Source: Eutypa lata (taxonomy: Eukaryota; Ascomycota; Sordariomycetes; Xylariales; Diatrypaceae). Taken from it: a stretch of DNA of 64,000 bases. Within the stretch, counting starts at the first letter, position 1; each line of letters begins with the position of its first letter. Both the position numbers and the translations under genes were made by a program. Positions 46,459 to 58,141 of the stretch are shown piece after piece. Location: contig JAKULF010000009.1 in assembly GCA_022661535.1 (NCBI GenBank), positions 1,612,001-1,676,000 of the forward strand. Reading direction: 5' to 3'. The notes under the pieces were generated by a model that was given only the letters and a program-made list of their open reading frames with translations, was not told the DNA's origin and searched no databases.

Positions 46459-48396
46459 ATGACCTCTAACGAGACGCACAAGGTCGATGTGGCCATTATT
46501 GGTGCAGGTAAGTTTACTATTCCTTCCCGAAGGATGTCTGATGCAGCTGCTAAGGGACCCGACAGGCTGGTACGGGCTTGTGGCAGCTAGGACATATCTC
46601 CGCCTGCGGCCGGAGACCAACCTACTTATCCTCGACTCCGACAATACTGTCGGCGGAGTATGGAGCAAGGACCGACTATATCCCAACCTTGTAGCCCAGG
46701 TTCGGCTAGGCGTAAGTTAAAATTCTAGAGCCATCACTATGGCGAGTTTTCTGAGATGTGGACCAGCTGTTCAACTATTCGGATACGCCAATGCCACCGA
46801 ATGGCGGCAATCCGAAAGATCCCAAGGTAACGGGAGACATGATCCATAATTACATGCAAAAGTACGCCGAAGACCATGATTTGTTGCGCCGTATAAGGTT
46901 CAACACTTTTGTGACAGACGCCAAGCAGACCGCAGGGGGGTGGCGCCTGTCCCTCGGAGATTCTGAGGAAGTAATCGAGACGGAAAAGCTCCTGGTGGCC
47001 ACGGGTGTCACGTCAATCCCAGTCATGCCAGATTTAGACGTGGCAGGGAGCTCTATACCGATAATACATTCACGTGACCTAGGTAGATATTACCTAGAAC
47101 TCGGCAACGAGGCCGTGAAAGAAGTTGTCGTTGTTGGGGCGGCCAAGTCGGCGTACGATGCGGTATACCTGCTTCTGAAAATGGGTAAGAAAGTCACCTG
47201 GGCAATCCGCCAGGAGGGCGCCGGGCCGCTTGCCATCTTGCCGTTCCGCGTGTTGAATGTCGTTAATTCGATTGCCTTCGCTTCTACCCGGCTCATGACG
47301 CATCTCAGCCCTTCAATTCTGAACACGCGGGGCCCGTGCTACAAGTTACTGCAGAGGACTCCAGTAGGTCGATGGTGCGTCGGCCGGTTCTGGGACTTCC
47401 TCGACTACGTCAGCGGTGTCCATGCTGGTTACGGGGACGGAGATCATGTGGCTAAGCTGAAACCTGAGATCGACCGGCAAAGGTACGTGCTCAAGACTTG
47501 TTGTGTTTAGTGGAAGTGCTTACAAAGGTGTCCAGTGTTTTCTGGTCACATTCAGGTCTGGGCGTCGTCACTCTACCTGACTTCTGGTCGACGTTGCACA
47601 GTCCGAACCTGACTATTCATCGGGATATAATTGACACCATAAAAGGACAACACGTCAGTTTTCGTTCAGGGGCAAGCACCGATGCCGACTACCTAATTAT
47701 GTGTACTGGATGGGGTGACCATTTTGGTCTGTTCGACGAGAAGCACAAGGCCATGCTAGGCCTTCCTGCTTATGACGGAAAGCCAGGCCACGCCCTGAAA
47801 GGGAAGGAAATCGACTGGGAGAGCTACTACCGCATGGCGGACAAGATCGTCGATGAGCAACTTCCATTCCTTTCCAAGCCCCCAAAGCTGCAGTACCCGG
47901 CGCCCCTTGACCCGGCACTGCAGAAGAGGTGGAACTTGTACCGCCGCGTCATTCCGCTCTCTATGGCGGAAAGGGGGGATAGATCACTCGCCATCCTCGG
48001 ACAGATCCACACCATCCAGACTCCGCTGCTTTCCGAAGTCCAGTCGCTCTGGGCCATATTGTATCTCATAGGTGAGATCGATCTGCCCGACGTAGACACG
48101 ATGGCGAAAGAGGTGTCTCTGTGGAACACCTGGACACGCAAGAGGTACCTGAATCAGGGACAGAAGCACACATATTCTCTTTACGACTTCCTCCCAGTAA
48201 GTTTTTTTCCTGCTCTACAAAATGAATCCTATTAATCAGAACGCAGTACATCGATAGCATCTTCGCAGATTTGGGGTTGAACAGCCGGCGCAAGTCGAAC
48301 CCTCTATCCGAAATGTTCAGTCCCTATCACCCTCACGACTTCAATGGCTTCGTGGATGAGTACCTGGCGAAGAAAAACGTGGCTGAGAAGGTGTAG
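46459..48396 (+). CDS. FAD/NADPH-dependent monooxygenase (FMO / Baeyer-Villiger-like)
   Basis: Five exons, 46459-46507, 46566-46711, 46767-47482, 47536-48196 and 48247-48396, encode 573 residues. The FAD Rossmann motif GAGWYG (15-20) is created by the first splice. FNYSDTPMP and NYMQKYAEDHDLLRRIRFNT follow, as in fungal FMO-like enzymes. A second dinucleotide motif GAAKSAYD (189-196) binds NADPH. IIHSRDLGRYY (His166) sits at the FMO-identifying position but is not the canonical FxGxxxHxxxY/F. ADYLIMCTGW marks the C-terminal ATG-type loop. The fourth-exon acceptor (47536) is the only site keeping the frame into GLGVVTLPDFW. Likely role: hydroxylation, N-oxidation or Baeyer-Villiger oxygen insertion on the PKS product. 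No signal peptide. Cluster membership is inferred from position and orientation next to the membrane protein gene. Confidence 0.85.
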
Positions 48397-51300
48397 GTGT
48401 CTACACTCATCCCGCAGAAACGGTAGATAGAACAATCTAAACCAAATGTAATATTCGAACCACGTGGCTAGTGAGTAGATTTGTCTTCGTGCATCCTAAG
48501 TCTAGACATGTAGCTGGGTTTTATTTCTAAACGAGGTCTCACATTGACGGTAGCCTGACCGGCTGAGATAACACGGGCTGGAGAGAAGGAGTTCTTGAGA
48601 GTTAAGAAGTAAAATATCATATAAAATATAACTAAAGAACAAGGTAGCGCTGAACATAGTATAAACACTTCAGGGGTGATATGCTTAGTATTGATTTTAT
48701 CCCTTAAGGTTACAAGTTTACCCATCCTAGATTCGTTTAACTTTTGGACGTTTACTTGTAGGATTTTTTATAAATAGATTTGATGAATAAAATTTTGATC
48801 AGAAATCCGGTGCTTATCTTGGTTATTTTTGCCCTTTCGGAATTTAACAACATCTTTCAAAGACTCCGGTCCCTTATAGATATGTATATATATGTGTAGC
48901 TTATTATAAGTGCAGATTTTAAAGCTTTAACCCTTGTTATGAAAACCTTGTAAGCTTCGATATGCTCCGGTTTATAAGCTTCATTAATAAGTAAGCAGTA
49001 TGGGGTGGTCAGCTGATCCGGATCCATATATGGATTCTTTAGGGTATCGCTACGTAGCCCACAACCTAACCGAATACAACATCTTTTTTGCTCCCTCATT
49101 CCTATCCATCAGCAGTAATAATAACAGCTAAGTTTATAAACGGTTGCTCCACAGTTTACTTACTGGCTTATTTGAAAGCTTGGTTGACATCGTTGCGCCA
49201 CTCGGGTTTTGCCGCCCAACTATTTATCGACAACTTGCTCGACAACTCATTTGACAACGTAATACGCTAGAGGCAGGAAAGTACGTACTTACTCCCCTCT
49301 TCCTCAGTTAGTTTCAGCCATCTTCAAGCAGGTCCTCCAACTACTGTTGTCATTATCAAACTGCCGCAGCCAGCACCTCGCTGGTTGCTGTCGTCCCAAA
49401 TAAAGTAACTCAATATGCGTATAGCGATCCGTATATGGTAATAAGCTAGTTATTTCAAGATATCTCCCGTTGTGTACGAACCAGCATACACATATTCAGT
49501 TACCTGTTTTTTTTATTAACCTTTTTAAGGGACTTAGAAATCTTCTTACTGTGGAAAATTTTCGACATGATACCTACAATCTAGTTCTGTATAACTGGGC
49601 AACAAGGTGGTAACAAGTGGCTTCTATAGGTACCCAACCGCTAGTTCTCATCCCTTCTACTGTCTCTTACTGATATAGGTCGATGTTTAATTTGATGCTA
49701 GACCATCGCGTGCAAGAAAAGGCACCCGACCCATGTCACTGTGGTGTTGCCAATAACCTTTTCGACTCGCTGGTCCTTCGTGGCATCATGTATAGCGACC
49801 GTGATCCATAGGAAGTATGTGCTTACGAGGAGATGATCAAAAGCGCCGATGAAGGCTAAAACGAGTAGTTGCTTGGACGAGCGGGATACCCCTATCTCCT
49901 TTGCTTATTTCGTCCTCATTTCAAGATATAACCATCCAGGTCGTTGCCAAATGAAATAGTATGTTGAAGTCTTGGATACTAATAATCACCGCTTATTCAA
50001 CGATAATCAACTATTATTCTATAATTAATAATATAAGAAAATGCTTATTCCGATCATAGGCTTAAATAGGCAAGTTACCATCATTTATTTTATGTAAGCG
50101 GAAGACTCATCGAACAAGAACATGTGTTGATTATTTTAACAACCACTTACTAGGTTTACAGTGGCTTACAACAACAATATAGTAGATCTTTGGGAATGCC
50201 ATTCGGGGCATCCTGGAGACGCCATTGCCTTTGACGTGGCATGGTAAGGAGTACTTGGATGCTGCAGATGGGTACATCGGAATTTTCGCACAAGTCGTGC
50301 TGTCTAGGATCCAAAACCACTCCTCAGGTCTTGAGGATTTGACTTAAACTCTGCTTAAGATACAATTTCCCAGTTAATGGCATCTTCTTTGTGAGATTGC
50401 TATTCTGATCATGATGATCGACCGATTCAGTTCTGTCACGGCGGTCCCGGATTCACCGTCTCTCCAGGCTCGGTCGCATCTCACTTCTTTACGGATCTCT
50501 AGGGTTCTCGTCGAAATGATAGGTTATGTCTTATACGACGACATTTGAAACCAGAGAGGTCGTGTAAGTACTGCTAGGGTGTAAGCGAGTGTCTTATAAC
50601 ATGGCACTATTCATTCCATGTCTATGGTGCAATTGCCAAGAACGGAACTCATTAAACGAGCCAATAGTGTATTCATTTCAATGTGATCACGAGAAATCAT
50701 TTGTTAATGAACATACCGTTTTGTACAAGGCACTTACTCTAGGAGTTTATCAAAAATTCGTCTACCGGATATATTTCTTCTGATATTATCCATAGTGCTG
50801 CAGGGAAATACCTAGAAAAATTAATAGTTTGCTGACTTGCACCGAGCTAACAGCCTTACACACTTTTTAGGCTTATATTAACCTGGATGAAGTATTATAT
50901 CTCCCCAACTATTGACATCCCTTGTTTCCTTAAGTACTTAGTAGACTTTGCATAACATGATTAGCTAAGACGGCTAGCAACGGCGTGCCTGGACCCTTAA
51001 ATTCGCCGCTTCAATATTGACATTTTTGGGGCCGTTGACCCCTGTAAAAATCATTTCTAGAAGGATATAACGTTCCACGGGGGTATAACGAACTGCTATA
51101 ACTGGAAAAACTTTTACGTAACGGCTACAGCTATTGCCTAGAAACAACTTAGTCCCCTCATGTGCGATCTTGGCATATAATGACGTGCTTTAAATTTCGC
51201 ATGTTTATATTGCTGCGTCACGGTCTGCCGTCGCGGGAAATGTATTTTCTTAGGGAAAATATTGGGAAAAGTAAATTCGATCCAGTCCGCCTGCTTCTCC

Positions 51301-51398
51301 GTATTACGAATCCTTCGCAATTGATTGATTGACTGATTGAGCGAACTAACAAACGGTCAAACGAACGCACCTACAGCCGGACGGACGGGCGGACGACT
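48397..51398. other. Gene-free 3.0-kb region, possible relic at ~50193-50347
   Basis: No intact gene. A short plus-strand open stretch at 50193-50347 reads with coding-like composition (FGNAIRGILETPLPL, DAADGYIGIFAQVV) and a 42-codon frame starts at 49684. Neither matches a family I know. These may be remnants of a lost gene between the cluster and the permease. A/T content is somewhat raised at 49940-50100, without RIP-type saturation. Confidence 0.4.
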
Positions 51399-53003
51399 AT
51401 GGATCCCGACCAAGAGAAAGCGCCGCTACCCCTTAGCAATGCCCACCACCTGCATGCTAACGAAGGCCCCGCCCCGGCCTACGGTAGCTCGTCGCATGTG
51501 CTCGAGGATCGGCTGCGGCGCTCCCTCTCGGCGCGCCAGGTCCAGATGATCGCTATCGGCGGCACCATTGGCACGGGACTATTTCTGGGCACGGGACGCT
51601 CGCTAGCGACGGGTGGCCCCGCCGCGCTACTCATCTGCTACGCCGTCATCGGTGCCATAGTCTTTATCACCATGCTGTGTCTCGGCGAGATGGCCGCTTT
51701 TGTGCCCGTCGCCGGTAGCTTCTGCACTTTCGCGACCCGCTTCGTCGACGACGCTTTCGGTTTCGCTATCACTTGGAACTACTGGTTTAACGATGCAGTG
51801 GCCACCGCCGCCGACCTCGTCGCGTTGCAACTCCTCATGCAGTATTGGACTGATGACTTCCCCTGGTATGCGCTGGGGCTTATTGTATGGGTTATCATTG
51901 TCCTCGCCAATATTATCAATGTGCGCGCGTATGGTGAGCTCGAGTACTGGCTCTGTTTGCTTAAGGTCATCACTATTGTGATCTTCATCGTGCTCGGCAT
52001 CGCGGTCAACTGCGGCGCCAACACGACCGGCGAGTACATCGGCGGCAAGAACTGGCACATAGAAGGGGCGCCCTTCGTCGGGGGGTTCGGCGGCTTCGCC
52101 AGCGTCTTCGTCACGGCCTCGTTCGCGTACGGCGGCACCGAGTCGATCGCCATCACGGCCGGGGAGACGCGCGACCCAGCGCGCCAGATGCCGCGCGTCG
52201 TCAAGAACGTCTTCTGGCGGATATTGATCTTCTATCTGCTTTCGACGCTGCTGATAGGCTTGAATGTGCCGTATACCTACCCGAATCTAGACGAGAAGGA
52301 CACCCGGACCTCCCCTTTCACGATCGCCTTCCAGATGGCCGGGTCCAAAGTCGCCGGTTCCTTCATGAACGCCGTTATTATGACGAGTGTCATCTCGGCC
52401 GGAAACCATGCCCTGTTCGCTGGTACGCGCCTGCTATACACACTCTCGATCAATGGACATGCCCCCAGTGTCTTTAGTCGCCTTACGCGCTTCCAGGTGC
52501 CGTGGGTGTCGGTGCTTTTCACGTCAATCATCTCGGGCCTGCTATTCGGCGCCTCCTTTATCGGCGCAGGGCAGCTATGGACGTGGCTGCAGGCGATTAT
52601 CGGTGTCAGTAATCAGTTGTCTTGGATCACCATCGGTATCGCGTCACTGCGGTTCCGCGCGGGTCTCAAAGCCCAGGGCAAAGAACACTTGCTGCCCTTC
52701 AAGAACTGGACGTATCCTTGGGGCCCGATCGGGGCCATCGTGCTGAACAGTTTCCTGGTGCTGGTGCAGGGGTGGTCGTCTTTCAGCCCGGCCTTCAGCG
52801 CCGTCGACTTCGTCAGCTATTATATTGAGCTGCCCGTCTTCGCGCTCATGGTTGTTATCTGGAAGCTCGTTAAGAAGACGAAGTTTAAGCGGGCGAGCGA
52901 GATGGACCTCGTTACTGATGTGTATACGAAGGACGACGTCGAGCCCGAGAAGGAAGGATGGCATGGTAGGGCGAGGAAATTTGGAACTTGGATATGTTTC
53001 TAA
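51399..53003 (+). CDS. Amino-acid permease, YAT family (APC superfamily), Gap1-like
   Basis: A single exon of 534 residues. A ~45-residue cytosolic N-terminus is followed by twelve hydrophobic segments. The signature GGTIGTGLFLGTG (54-66) in helix 1 and the SFAYGGTESIAITAGET block in helix 6 are diagnostic of fungal amino-acid:H+ symporters. ANIINVRAYGELEYWL and GVSNQLSWITIGIASLRFR are further family blocks. The C-terminus (GTWICF) has the short aromatic ending common in Gap1/Dip5-type permeases. It should import amino acids across the plasma membrane; substrate range cannot be read from the sequence. It is 3 kb from the monooxygenase and probably not part of the biosynthetic cluster. Confidence 0.92.
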   Translation: MDPDQEKAPLPLSNAHHLHANEGPAPAYGSSSHVLEDRLRRSLSARQVQMIAIGGTIGTGLFLGTGRSLATGGPAALLICYAVIGAIVFITMLCLGEMAAFVPVAGSFCTFATRFVDDAFGFAITWNYWFNDAVATAADLVALQLLMQYWTDDFPWYALGLIVWVIIVLANIINVRAYGELEYWLCLLKVITIVIFIVLGIAVNCGANTTGEYIGGKNWHIEGAPFVGGFGGFASVFVTASFAYGGTESIAITAGETRDPARQMPRVVKNVFWRILIFYLLSTLLIGLNVPYTYPNLDEKDTRTSPFTIAFQMAGSKVAGSFMNAVIMTSVISAGNHALFAGTRLLYTLSINGHAPSVFSRLTRFQVPWVSVLFTSIISGLLFGASFIGAGQLWTWLQAIIGVSNQLSWITIGIASLRFRAGLKAQGKEHLLPFKNWTYPWGPIGAIVLNSFLVLVQGWSSFSPAFSAVDFVSYYIELPVFALMVVIWKLVKKTKFKRASEMDLVTDVYTKDDVEPEKEGWHGRARKFGTWICF

Positions 53004-54215
53004 GTGTAACTATTGACTTTGCAGTTTAATTTATTTATCTACCTTCCGAAGATGGTTCCTTACCGACCACCACTTAGACTTTATATTAAGAGCTTGACTC
53101 GTAAGCCTTAAACTACAAGTTTCTACTGCCGTCTCTACCCAAGTTATCACCAAAATAATTGACACCGTTTTCCATTATACACTTGCTTACATAGCTTATA
53201 TATGCTTCGAGCGTAATAAATCAATTAAATGTCATTATTATATTCCCAGATTTGAACAACCCTACTATTATAGAAGTTAATGTCACAATAGCAGACCCCT
53301 GGTCTAGGTGGTGGAGTAGCTCCACAGAGCCCTATATAAGGGTGGGAGCACCCCCTCAAGCCCTAGGTGCTTTCTTTCCTCCCCCTGTACCTACGGATTA
53401 ATCAAACACATGTTAGGTACACAACGCGCAAGTTCCTTGCCAGGCGTGTCACAATGGTAGAACCGATAAGAGCTTCGCTCGCTGCAAAGATGATTTGTAG
53501 CTACGTATTAGGAATGAGTAACGCCTAGATAAACCTTCATCAGCAATACCCTACGTGGACAGGTACGCGGATGACAAGTGTTTTGCACAAAGGGGTAGTA
53601 AGATGTAAGATAAGATGTAAAAGATACGCCGATATAATGTCGGCGATATTATTATTGATGGTATATTAAATGGGTACTGGAAGCAACCTGCTAGTAACTT
53701 CAACTAATCCAGGATTAAAGGAGTAGTAACAGTCATCAAACTGGATTTATAATGGAAATCAAACGGCAGAAATCCAAAAACAGAACAGGCTCGTGAAAAA
53801 TCGGGTAGGGGCATGTTGGAAGGTAAATATTGATGAACGACCAATAATAACAAGACGTGGTATACAAGTCTACCCCCTTAACCCCCAACCCCCAACCCCC
53901 CCCCAATCTCATACTTGCAAAAGAACGTAGAACAGAAGTTGAAAATGATGATCGTTTGGATAGTCAGCAAGGTCGACTGAAGTTAAAAAAAAACCCCCCA
54001 AAGCAACAAGGAAGAATGATAAAGGACAACAGGAAAAGCAAACAAAGATAGAAAAGATAATCCCGCCAGGATCTGAAGTGTGTAGACAGAATCTGGATAT
54101 CACCTATCTATATTATTCGTGGAGTCTATTCTGTACTTATGCTGTCCCCCACACGTTCAGAACCATTGAGGTTTAGAACTCTTGGGCTGGAGAGGAAATA
54201 TAATGGACCTTTGAA
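53004..54215. other. Intergenic, no gene seen
   Basis: Non-coding. Contains a CCCCAA-type C-rich run near 53877-53910 and a small hairpin (GCCGA...TCGGC) near 53623-53644. No coding pattern. Confidence 0.45.
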
Positions 54216-54632
54216 TTATTTCTTGTCCGAATCCTTGGTGGTTCGGATAGAGAGTGTAGTTTTGCTTCTTGTTCCGCCCGAAGGGGGGTTATCGAGGTCA
54301 TCGTCATCGCCAAAAGCAGCTTTCCAGCAGACCCACATCAGACCTAAATGTTGTGTCATGGGCCCGGGTATCTTTCTTTCGTTCCAGTTAGCCCAGTGCT
54401 CATGAGTCCAGTACACCTCCCATTTTATTACTTTGTATTGAATCGAGCAGGTGCTGGGTTGGACGGGGCTACCATCAGTAGGCGTAGGCTGTTGTTCCTG
54501 GGATGACTGGGAAGGGTCCACAGCAGATGAGGTGTCCTTGTCATAGTACTTGATCTTCATGATGACGAGTGCTTCGTTCGTTTGGATCCATGTAAAATTG
54601 CGTCTGCTGGGGCCTGCGAACTTCGCATACCT
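54216..54632 (-). pseudogene. 3' part of a gene split by a hAT-like transposon
   Basis: The reading frame continues from the 8-bp target-site copy (54625-54632) to a stop at 54216, giving 136 residues after the TSD. Features are ending with AKFAGPSRRNFTW at the junction, a Gln/Pro/Ser-rich linker (SSQEQQPTPTDGSP), then IKWEVYWTHEHWANW and an acidic GDDDDLDNPP stretch before a Lys-rich end. No family recognised. Without the insertion it joins in frame to the part at 63221-63922, a single gene of about 370 codons. Codon composition is normal with no RIP-type decay, so the insertion itself is the lesion. Confidence 0.8.
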
Positions 54633-54726
54633 TAAGGGTCGGGAATGGGTACCCGTGGGTAACCCACGAAAGCCCACGCGTTTTTATGGGTAACCTACAA
54701 GTAATTTATAATTTTTTTTTTAATTT

Positions 54727-54843
54727 ATAAATAATTTATAAGTTTTTTTAAATATTTATAAATAACTCGTGGATTTTTTTTAATATTTATAAATAATTCG
54801 TAAATTTTTTTTAATATATATAAATAATTTATAAATAAAATAA
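54727..54843. repeat. 31-bp subterminal tandem repeat of the hAT-like element
   Basis: Units starting ATAAATAA at 54727, 54758, 54789 and 54820, exactly 31 bp apart, each followed by a T run. Variation is mostly transitions; the second unit keeps ACTCGTGGAT, suggesting an ancestral ACCCGTGGGT core. Related blocks recur inverted near 63050-63110. Confidence 0.8.
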
Positions 54844-57800
54844 TAATTATTTAAAATAAAATTAATAAATTAATATAATAATAACGTTTAATTTTATTTT
54901 ATTTATAATTTTATTTTTCGATAATTTTATTTAAATTAAATTTAATATTTATATTACGAAATTTAATATAAATTTCGATATAAACGTAATTAAAAATATT
55001 AATTTTTTAATAAGAAATTTATTTATTAAATTATTTAATATTTTATTTTTAAAATAAAATAATATTTTAATGTTTATATTTAATTAATTATTATTATTTT
55101 TATATAATAATATATATTTTTATTTAAAAATTTTAATATAATAAAAGTTTTATTTTATAATTTTTTATAATATATTAAATAATAAAAATATTTTTTTATA
55201 TTATAAACGTAAATTAAAAAATAAATTACGATAAATAATTAAAAAGTTATAAATATTATTAATTTTTATTTTAAATTTAATAAATTTAAATAAAATATTA
55301 TCGTAAAGTTTAATATAAATATAATAATTATTAATATAAATTTTAAAATATATTAAATTATTTTATAATTATTTTATAAAAAAACAATTAAAAATAAATA
55401 TATTTATTTATAATTTTTAATTTAAATATAATTAAGCGTAATATTTTTTTTAAAATTTTAAATTCGTTTAAATTAAAATATTTTATAATTATTAAAAATA
55501 TTTAATTTTTTTTTATAAAATTAAATGTAAAAGTTTTCTTTTTTATATAATAATATTTTAAAAATTATAATGATTAAAATAATATAAAAGAAATATTTTT
55601 TTTAATATAAATAATATTTTAAAAAAATATTTATAATTAAAAAAATAATCGAAATATTTTTATAAATAAAAATTAATAATTATTAAAAGTTTTTAAAAAT
55701 AATATTTATATTAAAATAATTTATAATATAATATTTTTATAATAATATATTAATAAATACGTTATATATAAAATAATTTATATTTTAATTATAAAATATT
55801 AATATATAAAATAATTAAAAAATAATTTATAATATAAAATTTATAATAATAAATATAAATGTTATTTTAATAATATTTTTTATTTTAATATTAATGTTTA
55901 AATTATATATATTAATATTTTTAATTTTATTTTTAATAAATTATAAAGAAATATTATTACGAATTTATAATAATAAGTTTATAATATATTTAATAATATA
56001 ATTTATAATTTCGTATTAATAAATTAATAATAATTTATTATTATTTTTAATACGAATTTAAAAAAAATTATTATTTTTTTATAAAAATAATAATTATTAT
56101 AAATATTAAAAAAATAATTAAAAAATAATTAAATAATATTAATATATTTTTTAAATTATTATATATAATTTAATTTAATTATTCGTAAAATTTTATAATA
56201 AATTATATATTAAAGATTTTAAAAAATAATTTATAAATTAATAACGAATTTTATTAATATTTTTATTTATAAATAAATATTATTTATTAAGTTTTTTATT
56301 TATATTAAAATAATTATTATCGTTATTATTTATTATAACGGTTTTATTTTTAATAAAGATTTATTATATTTATATTTATTTAAATAATTTATTTATATTT
56401 TAATTATTTTTTATTAATAAATATTATAAAATAATTATAAAATAATAATATATATTATTATATTTTAATTTATTTAATAAATAATTATTATTAATTCTTT
56501 ATTTTTATAAACGTTATTTAAAAATTTATAATTATTTAATTTTATATTTTATATTTAATTTATTATTTAAAATTATATTATGTTTTTTTTATTTTATTTT
56601 ATTTTATTAAAAGATTTATTTTATAATTATAAATTTTTTTAATATTAAAGTTTTATAAAAATTAATTTTTTATTTTATATTTTTTTTTATTCGTTATAAT
56701 ATTAATTTATATTAATTTAAATTAATAATTAATAAAAAACGATTATTTCGTAATTCTTTTTTATTATAAATAATAACGTATATAATATTTATAATTAAAT
56801 AAATAAAGTAATTATATAATTAAAAAATTAAAAATTTTTTAATTTAAAAAGATAAAATAATTTAATAAAAATAAATATAAATTTTTTTATAAATTAAAAC
56901 GCGAAAAATAATTTATATATAAAATTATTATATAAAAAGATATTATTTTATACGTAAATTTTTATCGATTACGTAATATTTTTTATTTTTATTTTTTTAT
57001 TATATTATAAATATATTAAATATATTTATATTTTAAAATAAATAAATTTTATAAATTATATATATATTTTTTATTTAAAGAATTATTTGTTTATTATAAA
57101 TAATATAAAAATTATTATTTTTAAATATATTAATTAAAAATATTTTTATAATTTTTTATAACGTATTTAATATTAATATTTAAATTTATATAAATTTATA
57201 AAATTTATTTATTAATAATTTACGAATTATTCGTTAAAATGTTAATTTAAAAAAATTAAATTAATAATTTTTTATAATTTATATATTTAAATTAAAATTT
57301 ATATTATAAAAATTTAAATTAATATTAAAATAATTATAAAATAATTTAATTAAATAAAAATATATATTATTAAATTTTCGTTAATAACGTCGTTTTTATT
57401 AAGTAAAAATTTTAAATTTAATTTTTTTTATATTATTTTAAAATCTTTTTATATATTTCGTAATAATAAATAAAGTTAATAAATATTTAATATTATTAAA
57501 ATTAAAAAATAATTATTATTAAATAAATATACGTTTAATAAAATTAAATATAAAAAATAATTTAATAATTATTTTATTACGATTTATATTTAATTAATTT
57601 AAATTATTTAAATTAAAAAAATTCGAATTTTATTTAATTTAATTATAACGTATTTAAATTAAAATATATAATGTAATTTTATTTATTATTATAATTATTA
57701 AAATTAAATTAAGTTTTTATTAAATAAATAAAAAATTAAATTTTAAAAATAAATTAAAATTTAAATTAAAGTTTAAAATTATTAATTAAAGTTTTTTTAA

Positions 57801-58039
57801 TTTAATTTTTTAAGTTTTTTTTATTAATTAAATTATTTTAAAATTATTTTATTTTTATTTTATTTTTTTTATTATTATTAAGATATTATATTATTAAAAA
57901 ATTTAATAATTATAATATTATTAAATCGTTTTAAAAAAAATTAATAAATATTTAAATTAAGTTTAATTAATTTAATACGTAATATAAAATATTAAATTAT
58001 TTTAAGAATAAATATAATAAAAAATAAATATAAAATACG

Positions 58040-58095
58040 AAAACGAAAATAAAAAAAAAAAAATAAAAAAGAAAAAAAAAATAAAAGAAAAAAAA

Positions 58096-58138
<43 letters not shown>
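58040..58138. repeat. ~100-bp A-rich homopurine tract
   Basis: Almost uninterrupted A with a few T and G. It could be a decayed purine repeat or the poly(A) tail of a non-LTR element inserted in the transposon. No flanking duplication was identified. Confidence 0.6.

Positions 58139-58141
<3 letters not shown>

Noticed and set aside
51627..52058. Antisense frame over the amino-acid permease
   Set aside because: Shadow of the GC-rich permease gene, which has a full set of family motifs on the plus strand.
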